64,000 nt of DNA from JANQRZ01 sp965215165 (lineage in GTDB: Bacteria > Bacteroidota > Rhodothermia > Rhodothermales > JANQRZ01): NCBI GenBank assembly GCA_965215165.1, contig CBDCCX010000006.1:1302001-1366000 (forward strand), in the 5' to 3' direction. The translations under genes and the position numbers were made by a program. A model generated the notes under the pieces. The model saw nothing but the letters and a program-made list of their open reading frames with translations. It ran no database searches and was not told where the DNA came from. The first letter of the stretch is position 1. Each line of letters begins with the position of its first letter. Below, piece by piece: positions 28,421-40,254 of the stretch.

Positions 28421-29950
28421 CTAGTGCAGCTCGCCGACCTCGGCCTCGACGGCACCGATGAGCTTACCACTCTGAACGAGGCGAAGACACGCCGCGACAT
28501 CGCCCTGGAAGTCCTCGTCGGCCTCGCGGTGCCCCACCTCGGTGCGGAGAAAGCGGTGCGCCACCTCGACGCCGCGCCCCGGACGGAGCGGTGCCCGGTA
28601 GTCGAGCGCCTGCGCGGCCGTCAGCAGCTCGATGGCGAGGACGTGCTCGACGTTGCGGAGCACGTCGAAGAGCTTGAGCGCGGCGATGCTGCCCATCGAG
28701 ACATGATCCTCCTGGCCGCGGCTCGACGGGATCGAGTCGACCGATGCCGGATGGCAAAGGATCTTGTTCTCCGAGACGAGCGCGGCGGCGGTGTACTGCG
28801 GCATCATGAACCCGGAGTTCAGCCCGGTCTCGCGCATCAGGAACACGGGCAGCCCGTCGTTGCCCTCGACGAGCAGGTAGGTCCGCCGCTCCGAGATGCT
28901 GGCAAGCTCGGCGAGGGCCATCGCCGCGTAGTCCATCGCGAGCGCGAGCGGCTGCCCGTGGAAGTTGCCGCCCGATACGATGGCCGGGTCGCCGTCGGGA
29001 AACACGAGCGGGTTGTCGGTGACGCTGTTGATCTCGGTCTCGATGACGGCGGTGGCGTGGGCGAGCGCGTCCCTACTTGCGCCGTGGACCTGCGGGACAC
29101 AGCGGAGCGAGTACGGGTCCTGCACCTTGCCGCAGGTGCGGTGGCTCTCGAGAATCTCGCTCTGGTCGAGGAGCGCCCGGACGTTCTCGGCGACGAGGCC
29201 TTGCCCCCGGTGCGGGCGGACCGCCTGAATCCGCGCGTCGAACGGTTTGATCGAGCCTTGCAGCGCCTCGAGGCTCATCGCCGCGAGCACGTCCGCCGAG
29301 CGGAGGAGGTGACACGCGCGGTGGAGCACCCAGCCCCCGTAGGCGCTCATCATCTGCGTCCCGTTGATGAGGGCGAGGCCGTCCTTCGCGCGGAGCGTGA
29401 TCGGGGCGAGGCCGTACTCGGCGAGCACGTCGGCGGCAGGCCGCGTGGTTTCGCCGGCTTCGTCCCATATCTCACCCCGGCCGAGGAGCGGGAGCGCGAG
29501 GTGCGCGAGGGGCGCGAGGTCGCCCGATGCGCCGAGGCTACCCCGGCTCGGGACCGCCGGGACGAGGTCGCGCTCGGCCATGACCAGCAGCCGCTCGAAG
29601 GTCTCTTCCGAGACGCCGGAGAAGCCGAGACCGAGGGCGTGGACCTTGAGCCGGAGCATCAGCCGCGTCACGTCACGGGGGACGAGGGGCCCGACCCCGA
29701 CGGCGTGCGAGACGATCAGATTCCGCTGGAGCTGCTCGGTGTCCGCACTCTCGATCCGCCGCCGCGCGAGCGCCCCGAACCCGGTGTTGATCCCGTAGAA
29801 CGTCTCCCCGCTCGCGAGCGCCGCCTCGACGACGTGGCGCGACGCCCGCACTCGCTTGGCGTCACTCCGCAGCTCCGCGAGGCTCCGGTCGAGGTCGCCG
29901 TAGAGGTCGGCGACGGTGAGAGGGACAGCTTGTGTCTCAGTCTGGCTCAT
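28421..29950 (-). CDS. hutH: Histidine ammonia-lyase
   Basis: Deaminates histidine to urocanate, the first step of histidine use. 509 residues; Ala141-Ser142-Gly143 in the GSLGASGDLAPLAH motif forms the MIO electrophile. YGINTGFG precedes it, and the family signature continues through QDHVSMGS-like EDHVSMGSIAALK. It lies downstream of the serine hydrolase gene and hutU on the same strand, so the cluster order is hutU, hydrolase, hutH. Confidence 0.96.
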   Translation of the reverse strand: MSQTETQAVPLTVADLYGDLDRSLAELRSDAKRVRASRHVVEAALASGETFYGINTGFGALARRRIESADTEQLQRNLIVSHAVGVGPLVPRDVTRLMLRLKVHALGLGFSGVSEETFERLLVMAERDLVPAVPSRGSLGASGDLAPLAHLALPLLGRGEIWDEAGETTRPAADVLAEYGLAPITLRAKDGLALINGTQMMSAYGGWVLHRACHLLRSADVLAAMSLEALQGSIKPFDARIQAVRPHRGQGLVAENVRALLDQSEILESHRTCGKVQDPYSLRCVPQVHGASRDALAHATAVIETEINSVTDNPLVFPDGDPAIVSGGNFHGQPLALAMDYAAMALAELASISERRTYLLVEGNDGLPVFLMRETGLNSGFMMPQYTAAALVSENKILCHPASVDSIPSSRGQEDHVSMGSIAALKLFDVLRNVEHVLAIELLTAAQALDYRAPLRPGRGVEVAHRFLRTEVGHREADEDFQGDVAACLRLVQSGKLIGAVEAEVGELH

Positions 29951-30029
29951 CCTTCCAAAATAGTCATCCCCGCGCAGGCGAGGGCCTCGGTGGGGCGGTT
30001 CGCGCCGCGGCGGCGCACGGTCTGCGGAC

Positions 30030-31393
30030 CTACTGGACCTTCGGGGCGAACTGGTCCAGCCCGCCCTGATGCAGCGTCAGCCCTTCCACTTCCCCCTCCG
30101 CACCGACGCGGAAGGTGAGCTGCGCGTCGACCACCCGCACGAAGAACTCGGTCTCCGACGAGGGATAGATGCCTAAGGCGGACTGGCCCGTCAGCTGCAC
30201 AGTGAGTTGCGTGCCGTCGCGGGCGATGGTGATGACGAAGCCCGGCGCGAGCTGGTACTGCCCGACGTAGCGCTCCAGCACCTCGGGCGCTACATCAGCC
30301 GCCTCGCGCACCAGCGTCAGCGGAAAGCCCAAGTCGAGAAGGTGGAAGCCAACATCGTCCATCCCGAGGTCCGCGTTCGTCAGCACCACGACGCCGCGCC
30401 GCGCCGCCGGGTCGAACCCGACGAAGGAGTGGTAGCCGCCGGTGCCGCCGTTGTGCCAGACGACCTCCGCGCTCGGGGCGGTGCGGACGTGCCAGCCAAG
30501 CGCGACGGCCATGCTGTCGCCCCCGGCCGGGGTGCGCGGCGCTCGGGCCGCCTCCATCGCCTCGGTCAGCGGCGACTCGACGAGGCCGAGGTGGGCGGCG
30601 AGGAAGCGGAGCAGGTCGTCGCCCGTCGAGCGGAGAGCACCGGCCCCGGCCAGCGTGGGGAACGTCCAGCTCGGGACGGGCCGGCCACCGCTGTGGCCCG
30701 GCGCGAGGCGCTCCTGCTGGTCCGGGCGCAGGGCGATGGCCGTGTCGTCGAGGCCGAGCGGACCGAGGACCCGCTCGCGCAGCAGCGCCTCGTAGCTCAT
30801 CCCGGCGCGGCGGGCGAGGAGATGCCCGAGCAGCCCCATCCCGAGGTTGGAATACTCGTAGGCCGTGCCCGGCTCCCGCGTCAGCTCGTAGCCCGACAGG
30901 AAGCGGTGGAGGTCGGCCTCGGTGTAAGCCGCGTAGGGATCGCCGGGGTCGGTGATGGCGAGGTTCCCCGGCAGCCGCGGCAGCCCCGACGTGTGCGTGG
31001 CGAGGTGATCGAGCGTGACACGATCACCGAACGCCACGTCGAGCGAGTCGGGCAGGTAGGCCGCGATGGGATCGTCGAGGGCAACCTCGCCGCGCGCCGC
31101 CATCTCGGCCAGCAGCAGCCCGGTGAACGCCTTCGTGACTGAGCCGATCTCGAACACCGTCGCGGAGTCCGGGACCGCCGGCCGCTCCGCGCTGAGCCGG
31201 CCGTACCCGAAGGTCTCTCGCCCACCCGGCCCGACGACGCCGACGAACGCCCCCTCCGTCTCCCCAGCATCGACGCGGGCGCGGACATTCGCGAGGACCT
31301 CCTCGGATAGCGCCGGTGCCTGCTGTGCCCAGGCATCAGAGGAGACGACGAGTAGCAGGGCGAGCAGGCCGAGCCGGTAGAGAGCGGTACGCA

Positions 31394-31394
<1 letters not shown>
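30030..31394 (-). CDS. Serine hydrolase, class C beta-lactamase-like
   Basis: 454 residues with a signal peptide (about 1-24, ending WAQQ). It has the SxxK motif SVTK in the ATVFEIGSVTKAFTG segment and the YxN motif in YEYSNLGMGLLG. The third motif is HNGGTGGYHSF, the usual HxG-type of this family. A C-terminal lipocalin-like region (about 350-454) fits DUF3471-type extensions. It is periplasmic or secreted; substrate could be a D-amino peptide or an ester. Its start overlaps the hutU stop as TGATG, so it is inside the hut operon although it is not a known hut enzyme. Confidence 0.87.
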
Positions 31395-33064
<1,670 letters not shown>

Positions 33065-33191
33065 CGGTAGGGTCGGGAAGTCGGAAGGTCGGGAGCCGAA
33101 ACTACGGTATGCGCAGAGGCTCTGTGCCCCGACCCAACTCGCCGAAGGTTACGATTTCTTGTTCTGGGCAGGTTATGTTCAGAGGCACGCT

Positions 33192-33225
33192 ATGTCTATA
33201 TGGGTTCAATGTCTATATGGGTTCA
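33192..33225 (+). repeat. 17-bp tandem duplication
   Basis: Two perfect copies of ATGTCTATATGGGTTCA at 33192-33208 and 33209-33225, in the AT-richer leader of the small HTH gene. Probably a slippage duplication. Confidence 0.95.
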
Positions 33226-33252
33226 GGTCCCGACTGCCCTCGCCACACGCCT

Positions 33253-33615
33253 ATGTCTGCGCTTCGAGACTACCCTCCTGTTGAGGACGCGCTTACCGTC
33301 CTGGATCAACAGCTCAACGAGGTCCAGACCGTGAAGGACTGGGCGCGGCTCCACGGCTACGCCCGCGCCGCCTTCACCCGCGCGGTGAAGACCCACTTCG
33401 GCTGCTCGGCCGGCGTGCTGCTGCGAGCACACCGGCTCGCGGCCGTAGAGCGGATCCTCCGCGAGGAGAACGTCAAGCTTTACGATGTGGCCCGCCGCGT
33501 CGGCCTCCGCGACGCGAAGGCGCTGAACCACCTCGTCAAGGCCCAGGTCGGGCTACCGCCTCGGGCGTGGCGCGAGCAGCTTCAGGCCGAGCGGCGCGCG
33601 AGGACAGAAGGATAG
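33253..33615 (+). CDS. Small AraC-type helix-turn-helix protein
   Basis: 120 residues made almost only of an AraC/XylS double HTH: ARLHGYARAAFTRAVKTHFGCSAGVLLRAHRL, then ILREENVKLYDVARRVGLRDAKALNHLVKAQVGLPP with the second recognition helix and the PP-x-W end (PPRAWREQL). No sensor domain. It probably regulates transcription. Divergent from hutU; whether it controls hut genes or came with the insert is unknown. It lies inside the segment bounded by copies of the hutU 5' end. Confidence 0.8.
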   Translation: MSALRDYPPVEDALTVLDQQLNEVQTVKDWARLHGYARAAFTRAVKTHFGCSAGVLLRAHRLAAVERILREENVKLYDVARRVGLRDAKALNHLVKAQVGLPPRAWREQLQAERRARTEG

Positions 33616-33748
33616 ATGTTGCAACGATTAAATATTTACGGCAACAGTATCACATATTTCGAGGCGAAAGCACAAACTTCGAGTTGATTGCCCTTGACAT
33701 CCGGACTGTGTGGGGCTACCGTGAAGAAGCGCTCTTCACCACACCGCT

Positions 33749-34978
<1,230 letters not shown>

Positions 34979-35087
34979 GCACTCCTGCGGCACATTCGCA
35001 GACGGAAGCTATCCCCCCTCACCCATTCTCTCACCCGACACCCTGTACCTGCACACACACCCATGTACAAAAGCATTCAGCCACCTC

Positions 35088-35669
35088 GTGTCTGCCGAGC
35101 GGTTTGCAGAAGCAGCACAGCATCTCGCTGCCGCCGAAGCAGCAGTGACCGACGCAGACCTTCAGACCGATCTCTTGCTGGCGAAAGTCGAACTGCTGCG
35201 TCAGACAGGACAGTCTGCTGAAGCGCTCATTACGTTGCGCGAAGCTGCCGCCGTTGCGCTGGAACCCAGCCTCGCCGCAGAGTACGATCCGCCTGACTAC
35301 GCTCCAATCGAGGTGGCTCTCCTCTCCGCGATGGAAGCTGAGACAGACTCCGCAGCCCCTGTGGCGTCTGCTGTCAAGGCGATGCCGGCCACCTTTACAT
35401 TGGCACCCGTCTATCCCAACCCGTTCCAGCGCTCGGCCACCGTCGCCTTCGACTTAGCAGCGGCGGCGGAAGTGACCATCGAGGTGTACGACGTGCTGGG
35501 CCGTCGCGTCGCTGTGCTAGCTGAAGGCCAGCACGAGGCCGGGCACCACACGGTGCGATGGGACGCGGCTGGTCTCGCCAGCGGGACATACCTGCTGCGC
35601 GCTACCGTCACTAGCGGGGCGGGCACAGACGCTCTACTTCTCACTCAACGGGCAACTCTACTGAACTAA
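35088..35669 (+). CDS. T9SS-domain protein fragment (no signal peptide)
   Basis: 193 residues from a GTG. It has a TPR-like helical part (about 1-70), then a full T9SS type A domain: APVYPNPFQRSATVAF, YDVLGRRVAVLAEGQHEAGHHTVRWDAAGLASGTYLLRA type pattern. It lacks the signal peptide that a T9SS cargo needs, so it is probably the 3' remnant of a larger surface-protein gene carried in with the insert. Codon use is less GC-rich than its neighbours. Confidence 0.6.
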   Translation: MSAERFAEAAQHLAAAEAAVTDADLQTDLLLAKVELLRQTGQSAEALITLREAAAVALEPSLAAEYDPPDYAPIEVALLSAMEAETDSAAPVASAVKAMPATFTLAPVYPNPFQRSATVAFDLAAAAEVTIEVYDVLGRRVAVLAEGQHEAGHHTVRWDAAGLASGTYLLRATVTSGAGTDALLLTQRATLLN

Positions 35670-35686
35670 ACCTCTCTGCTCCAGAG

Positions 35687-35719
35687 CGGGGCTGGCCCTC
35701 ACAGGCTAGCCCCGTTTCT
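35687..35719 (+). terminator. Intrinsic terminator after the T9SS fragment
   Basis: 11-bp stem CGGGGCTGGCC / GGCTAGCCCCG (one G-T pair) with a 6-base loop, followed by TTTCT. It lies 18 bp beyond the stop at 35669. Confidence 0.75.
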
Positions 35720-35730
35720 ATATCGCACGA

Positions 35731-35819
35731 TTCCGGTCGGGGCCTTGACGGCGACAGCAGTTTCCATCGGTGGGGTCGGGGAAGTTGGTGGGTCGGAAAG
35801 TCGAGAGCCGAAACTACGG
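35731..35819 (-). pseudogene. Relic of the hutU 5' end
   Basis: Closely matches 33028-33107, which spans the hutU start and its 5' flank. On the minus strand it reads METAVAVKAPTG, as in hutU, with one synonymous change, and then departs. The 5' flank carries short insertions. It marks the right end of a 2.6-kb segment bounded by two copies of the hutU 5' end. Confidence 0.88.
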
Positions 35820-35840
35820 CACGGGTTCTCCTCTGCGACC

Positions 35841-35915
35841 GTAGGGGCGCAATGCACTGCGCCCTGGTCGGGAATGCCGCCATGCCTCAACAGGGCGAAC
35901 GGCGTTCGCCCCTAC
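35841..35915. repeat. 75-bp palindromic element with 9-bp terminal inverted repeats
   Basis: Perfect termini GTAGGGGCG (35841-35849) and CGCCCCTAC (35907-35915), with an inner near-palindrome GGGCGAACGGCGTTCGCCC. This resembles short intergenic palindromic (REP/MITE-like) elements common in many bacterial genomes. Its right end supplies the stop codon of the TauE-type gene (CTA at 35912-35914 on the plus strand). Confidence 0.7.
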
Positions 35916-36670
35916 GCCAGCCCCGGCACGCTGCGCCACAGGATGTAGGCCGCCATCACGACGAGGAACACCGCGAACCCGCGCCGGAGCTGCTCGCGCG
36001 GGACGTGCGCCCCGATCCGGTTGCCGAGCACGCTGCCGACCACCCCGACCGCCCCGAACACGCCCACGAGGTGCCAGTCCACGCCCAGCCCCGCCTCGGC
36101 CAGCACGTCGAGGTAGCGGACGAACCCGCTCGCGCTGTTGAGCACGATGACCGTCAGGCTCGTCCCCACCGCGACGTGCATCGGCAGGCCGACGAGGAGC
36201 ACGAGCGCCGGCACGAGGAGGAACCCGCCGCCGACCCCGACGAACCCCGTCAGCACGCCGATGGCGAGGCCTTCGAGCGCGATCACCACCGCGGGCTGCC
36301 GCCGCTCGCGGGCCTCGGTCGGCCGCCCCCGGACCATCAGCATGGCTGCGGCGAGCATCACGAGCGCGAAGACGGTCAGTTGGACGAGGCCGCTGACGAA
36401 CCCCGAGAGCGACGCGCCGACGGCCGTCCCGAGCATCCCCGGCAGCGCAAAGAGCACCACGCTCGGCCAGTCCACGCGCCGCTGTACCGCGTTCAGCGCC
36501 GCACCCGCGAGCGCGATGATCCCGACGATCCCGAGCGACTCGGCGACGGCCTCTTTCTCTGGCTGCCCGACGAGGAACACCAGCACCGGCACCGTCAGGA
36601 TGGACCCGCCCGAGCCGAGCAGCCCGAGGCTGAGGCCGACTAGCAGGGCACCGACAAGCGCGAGAAGCAT
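35912..36670 (-). CDS. TauE/SafE-family sulfite/anion exporter
   Basis: 252 residues, very hydrophobic, with about 7-8 membrane helices in two similar halves: LLALVGALLVGLSLGLLGSGGSILTVPVLV and GLAIGVLTGFVGVGGGFLLVPALVLLVG, each with the family's G-G-G motif. Members export sulfite or sulfoacetate-like anions. It is near an MBL-rhodanese gene of sulfur oxidation, which fits sulfite disposal. The last codons and stop lie within a short palindromic repeat. Confidence 0.87.
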   Translation of the reverse strand: MLLALVGALLVGLSLGLLGSGGSILTVPVLVFLVGQPEKEAVAESLGIVGIIALAGAALNAVQRRVDWPSVVLFALPGMLGTAVGASLSGFVSGLVQLTVFALVMLAAAMLMVRGRPTEARERRQPAVVIALEGLAIGVLTGFVGVGGGFLLVPALVLLVGLPMHVAVGTSLTVIVLNSASGFVRYLDVLAEAGLGVDWHLVGVFGAVGVVGSVLGNRIGAHVPREQLRRGFAVFLVVMAAYILWRSVPGLA

Positions 36671-36760
36671 GGTTATCAGAAGACGGAGGACGGTGGACAG
36701 AGGACGGAAAACCGTTGGCGCGGAGCGCGACGGCCTCGCTAATTTGATCGGTTTTATTTC

Positions 36761-36832
36761 AATCCCTCAATCCCTCAATCCCTCAATCCCTCAATCCCTC
36801 AATCCCTCAATCCCTCAATCCCTCAATCCCTT
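36761..36832 (+). repeat. Octanucleotide microsatellite AATCCCTC
   Basis: Eight perfect copies (36761-36824) and a ninth that ends in T, directly before the stop codon of the MBL-rhodanese gene (36832-36834). A perfect run of this length is prone to slippage. Confidence 0.97.
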
Positions 36833-38262
36833 CAGTGCGCCCCCGCCGTCACGCCCGCCTCCTTCTCCCGCTCCTTCCAGTTCGGAAAGTGGTCGTTGAC
36901 GTAGATCACGTAGAACCCGTGCGCCGCGAGGAGCGCGCTCGCCACGGCGCTGCGGACCCCGCTCTGGCAGTGGACGAGGATCGTCTTATCGCGCGGAAGC
37001 TCGTCGACATGCTCGAGCAGGCGGACGTGAGGGACGTGGACCGCGCCGGGGACGTGGCCGGCGTCCCACTCGTCCTGCCGCCGCACGTCGAGGACCGCCG
37101 TGTTGGTGTAGTGGCGGCGGCCGTCCAGCTCGTCGAAGTCGATGGCCTTGAGCATCCGCAGCGTATCGTTGCCTCGGCCATATTCCTTCAGGGTCTCCGG
37201 CGTGACGAGGCCCTGCACGTCGTCCAGCCCGATGCGGACGAGGGCGCGGACGGCTTCGTCGGCGCGGTCCTCCTCGACCACGAGGACGATGGGGCGACCG
37301 GGCATCACGTACGAGCCGGCGACCGTGGCGAAGCTGTTGCCGAGCGGCGCAAGGACCGAGCCGTCGAGGTAGCCCCGGATGAACGTCTCGCGTGGCCGCG
37401 TGTCGATCACCACCACGTCGTCGCCGAGCGCGTCGAGACCGGAGGCCTCGATCACGTCCGGTTTGGGTAGGGCGTCGAGGAGTTTCGGCCCCGCTTTGTT
37501 CTCGCGTTTCATCCGGGCGAAGTAGAGCGGCGGCTCCGGCTGCCCTTGGAGTATCTCTTCAACGAACGCCTCCTCCCCCCCTTCGACCGACCGGATCGCG
37601 CCGTTCTGCCTCCGCTCGTAGCCGAGCGTCGACGTGGGGACCGAGCCGAGGGCTTTGCCGCACGCGCTGCCCGCGCCGTGGCCGGGCCAGAGCTGCAAAA
37701 AGTCCGGCAGCCCGGCGAGCCGCTGCACCGATGCGTAGAGCGACTGCGCCCCCTCGCGCTGCGCGCCCGCCTGCCCCGCCGCCGTCTCGAGCAGGTCCGG
37801 CCGTCCGAGCGCGCCGACGAACACGAAGTCGCCCGAGGCGAGGCCGAGCGGCTCCCTCGCCCCGCTCGCGAGGTCGGTGACGAGGAAGCTGAGGTGCTCC
37901 GGCGTGTGGCCCGGCGTGTGGAGCGCCTCGACCTCGACGTTGCCGACGCGGAACGAGTCGCCGTCGCGGAGGAGGTGCACGTCGTAGTCCTCGCCCCAGG
38001 CATACTGCCAGTCCGGCCCGCCCTCGGCGGAGAGGTAGACCGCCGCGCCCTGCTCGGCGAAGGCGCGCGCGCCGGAGAGGAAGTCGGCGTGGATGTGGGT
38101 CTCGGCGACGGCCGTGACGCGCAGCCCCTCGCGCGCGGCGGCGTCGACGTAGCGGTCGATGTCGCGCTCGGGGTCGATCACGAGCGCCTCCTTCGTCTTC
38201 TGGCAGCCGATGAGGTAGGCGTACTGCGCGAGCGAGGGGTCGAAAATCTGGCGGAACAGCAT
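36832..38262 (-). CDS. MBL-fold persulfide-dioxygenase-like protein fused to two rhodanese domains
   Basis: 476 residues. The N-terminal metallo-beta-lactamase domain (1-245) has THIHADFLSG and HTPGHTPEHLSF, as in ETHE1/BlhA-type persulfide dioxygenases. Two rhodanese domains follow: the first (about 265-350) lacks the active Cys, while the second (about 375-465) has Cys in VHCQSGVRS. The protein probably oxidises glutathione or other persulfides to sulfite, with rhodanese transferring sulfane sulfur. Adjacent TauE could export the sulfite. Confidence 0.9.
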   Translation of the reverse strand: MLFRQIFDPSLAQYAYLIGCQKTKEALVIDPERDIDRYVDAAAREGLRVTAVAETHIHADFLSGARAFAEQGAAVYLSAEGGPDWQYAWGEDYDVHLLRDGDSFRVGNVEVEALHTPGHTPEHLSFLVTDLASGAREPLGLASGDFVFVGALGRPDLLETAAGQAGAQREGAQSLYASVQRLAGLPDFLQLWPGHGAGSACGKALGSVPTSTLGYERRQNGAIRSVEGGEEAFVEEILQGQPEPPLYFARMKRENKAGPKLLDALPKPDVIEASGLDALGDDVVVIDTRPRETFIRGYLDGSVLAPLGNSFATVAGSYVMPGRPIVLVVEEDRADEAVRALVRIGLDDVQGLVTPETLKEYGRGNDTLRMLKAIDFDELDGRRHYTNTAVLDVRRQDEWDAGHVPGAVHVPHVRLLEHVDELPRDKTILVHCQSGVRSAVASALLAAHGFYVIYVNDHFPNWKEREKEAGVTAGAH

Positions 38263-38350
38263 GCGTCGGGAGGATAGAGGATGGAGAGTGGAAGATAGCG
38301 GGTTGGGTCAGCCGCCGTGACTCCGAACTCTGTCCTCCACCCTCTCTTCT

Positions 38351-39190
38351 CTATCCTCGATGCTCCAGCTTTTTAGCCTCGTCCCAATAGCCGTCCATCT
38401 CGGCGAGGCCGGCCTCGTCGAACGAGCGGCCCTGCTCGGCGAGGCGGGCTTCGACGTGGCGGAAGCGGCGCTGGAAGGTGTCGAGCGTGCGGCGCAGCGC
38501 GGTCTCGGGCGTGACGCCGGAGAAGCGGGCGTAGTTGACGAGCGCGAAGAGCACGTCGCCGAACTCGGCCTCGCGCTCCTCGGGCGTCGCCGCGCGCTCG
38601 ACGAGGGCGCGCAGCTCGCGCACCTCCTCCTCGACCTTGTCCCACGCCCCGGCGGCCTCGGGAAAGTCGAACCCGACACCGGCCGCTTTCTCCTGGACGC
38701 GCTGCGCCCGAAGGAGGGCCGGAAGCTGGCTCGGCACGCCGTCCAGCACCGAGCGCCGGCCCTCGCCCCGGCCCGCGCGCTCCTGCTGCTTGATCTGCTC
38801 CCAGTTGCGAAGCACCTCGCCGGTCCCGCTCACCTCGGCGTCGCCGAACACGTGCGGGTGGCGGCGGACGAGCTTCTCCGTTTCCTGCCGGATGACGTCT
38901 TCGAGCGTGAAGGCACCCGTCGTGGTCTCGGCGATCTCGCTGTGGAAGACGACGTGGAGCAGCAGGTCGCCGAGCTCGCCGCCCAGCTCCGGCCAGTCGG
39001 CTTGGTCGATGGCGTCGACGGCCTCGTAGGCTTCCTCGATGAGGAGGTGCTTGACCGAGCCGTGCGTCTGCTCGCGGTCCCAGGGGCAGTCGCGGCGGAG
39101 GCGGCGGACGACGGCCACGAAGTCGGCCCACAGATCGGGCACGGCGGCAGCGCGGTCTTCGGCAGTGAGATCGAGATCGGCAGTGTTCAC
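38351..39190 (-). CDS. mazG: Nucleoside triphosphate pyrophosphohydrolase
   Basis: House-cleaning enzyme that hydrolyses (d)NTPs, including damaged ones. 279 residues with two MazG domains: the first has CPWDREQTHGSVKHLLIEEAYEAVDAI (the ExxE metal motif) with ELGDLLLHVVFHSEIA; the second has VEEEVRELRALVE and EFGDVLFALVNYARF. The start is taken as GTG at 39190, because the longer ATG frame runs through repeats upstream. No neighbour in operon. Confidence 0.93.
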   Translation of the reverse strand: MNTADLDLTAEDRAAAVPDLWADFVAVVRRLRRDCPWDREQTHGSVKHLLIEEAYEAVDAIDQADWPELGGELGDLLLHVVFHSEIAETTTGAFTLEDVIRQETEKLVRRHPHVFGDAEVSGTGEVLRNWEQIKQQERAGRGEGRRSVLDGVPSQLPALLRAQRVQEKAAGVGFDFPEAAGAWDKVEEEVRELRALVERAATPEEREAEFGDVLFALVNYARFSGVTPETALRRTLDTFQRRFRHVEARLAEQGRSFDEAGLAEMDGYWDEAKKLEHRG

Positions 39191-39335
39191 GGGGCGAGGT
39201 TCACGGGGCGAGGCGTCGAGAGACGAGCAAAGCCTGGAAGGTACCCAACCCGGAGACTCGGCGAAACCAATCCAAAACCCGAAGGCTCGGCGAAGCCAAT
39301 CCAGACTCCCCAATCCAAAATCGTGTGACCCACTG

Positions 39336-39360
39336 TTGGCACTGTGGAAAATTATTTTGC
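39336..39360 (+). promoter_or_regulatory. Possible promoter for ssb
   Basis: TTGGCACTG and TATTTTGC are spaced like the Bacteroidota -33 TTG / -7 TAnnTTTG elements in an AT-richer patch about 150 bp before ssb. A pattern match only. Confidence 0.25.
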
Positions 39361-39511
39361 CGGCGGAGGTTACGTTCCCGAATCCTCCCTGTCTATACTG
39401 GCAGCACCGGCCGCGAGGCCGGACCCGTTAAGCCGGCGGAGCCTCTCCGAGACGCGTCGGCGGAATCATGTAACCCAACCCAATAGGAGCACTTGCTCCG
39501 GAGGCCATTCT

Positions 39512-40018
39512 ATGGCACGCGCAATCAACAAAGTCATCCTCATCGGCAACCTCGGGGCGGACCCGGAGCTTCGCTACACCGGCAGCGGCACCGCCGTCTG
39601 CAACCTCCGCCTCGCCACGAACGAGAGCTACAAGGACTCCAACGGCGAGCTCGTCGAGAAGACCGAGTGGCACGCGGTCGTCGCCTGGGCCCGCCTCGCC
39701 GAGATCTGCGGCGAGTACCTCAAGAAGGGCAGCCAAGTCTACTTCGAGGGGTCGCTCCAGACGCGGCAGTGGGAGGACAAGGAGGGCCAGACGCGGTACA
39801 CCACCGAGGTCAAGGCGAGAGAGATGATGATGCTCGACAGCAAGGGCGGCGGCGGCGGAGGCAGCTACGACTCGTCGGGCGGCTTCGACCAGTCGCGCAG
39901 CAGCGGCGGCAACGGCTACTCGCAGGAGCGCCCGCAGCAGCGGCAGCCCCAGCGCCAGGCGCAGCCCGCCGGCGGCGGCAACGACCCCTTCGGGCCGGAC
40001 GACGACCTGCCGTTCTAG
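39512..40018 (+). CDS. ssb: Single-stranded DNA-binding protein
   Basis: 168 residues. OB-fold: INKVILIGNLGADPELRYTGSGTAVCNLRLATNE to FEGSLQTRQWEDKEG. Then a Gly- and Gln-rich flexible linker and the acidic tip DDDLPF, which binds partner proteins. The ATG at 39512 is preceded by a small hairpin (GGAGC-ACTT-GCTCC, 39485-39498) and a GGAGG ribosome-binding site. A strong intrinsic terminator follows. Confidence 0.97.
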   Translation: MARAINKVILIGNLGADPELRYTGSGTAVCNLRLATNESYKDSNGELVEKTEWHAVVAWARLAEICGEYLKKGSQVYFEGSLQTRQWEDKEGQTRYTTEVKAREMMMLDSKGGGGGGSYDSSGGFDQSRSSGGNGYSQERPQQRQPQRQAQPAGGGNDPFGPDDDLPF

Positions 40019-40040
40019 CCACGAGCGACGCGCAGCACGG

Positions 40041-40085
40041 ACGAGGGGCGGCGGCTTTGGGGCCACCGCCCCTCGTTACGTTTTT
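40041..40085 (+). terminator. Intrinsic terminator after ssb
   Basis: Perfect 11-bp stem ACGAGGGGCGG / CCGCCCCTCGT (40041-40051, 40066-40076) with a 14-base loop. Four bases later comes a run of five T (40081-40085). Confidence 0.82.
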
Positions 40086-40254
40086 GATGCGTTTCCGCGA
40101 CCCGTCGATGGCTAGGGGACCGAACACCGTACGAACTCGTATATTTTCTTCGTGTCCGGCCCCACCTCTCCCGTGCCCGCCGCCGACGCTCCGCTTGTCG
40201 AACCAGCCGAGGGTTTCCTCCCCCGCTTTGGACGCAGACTCTAGCGGCCCCCTC

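Noticed and set aside
28424..30118. 564-residue open frame opposite hutH
   Set aside because: Antisense shadow of a certain gene.
36761..36832. Possible CRISPR array or attachment-site array
   Set aside because: Eight-base units without spacers; a microsatellite.
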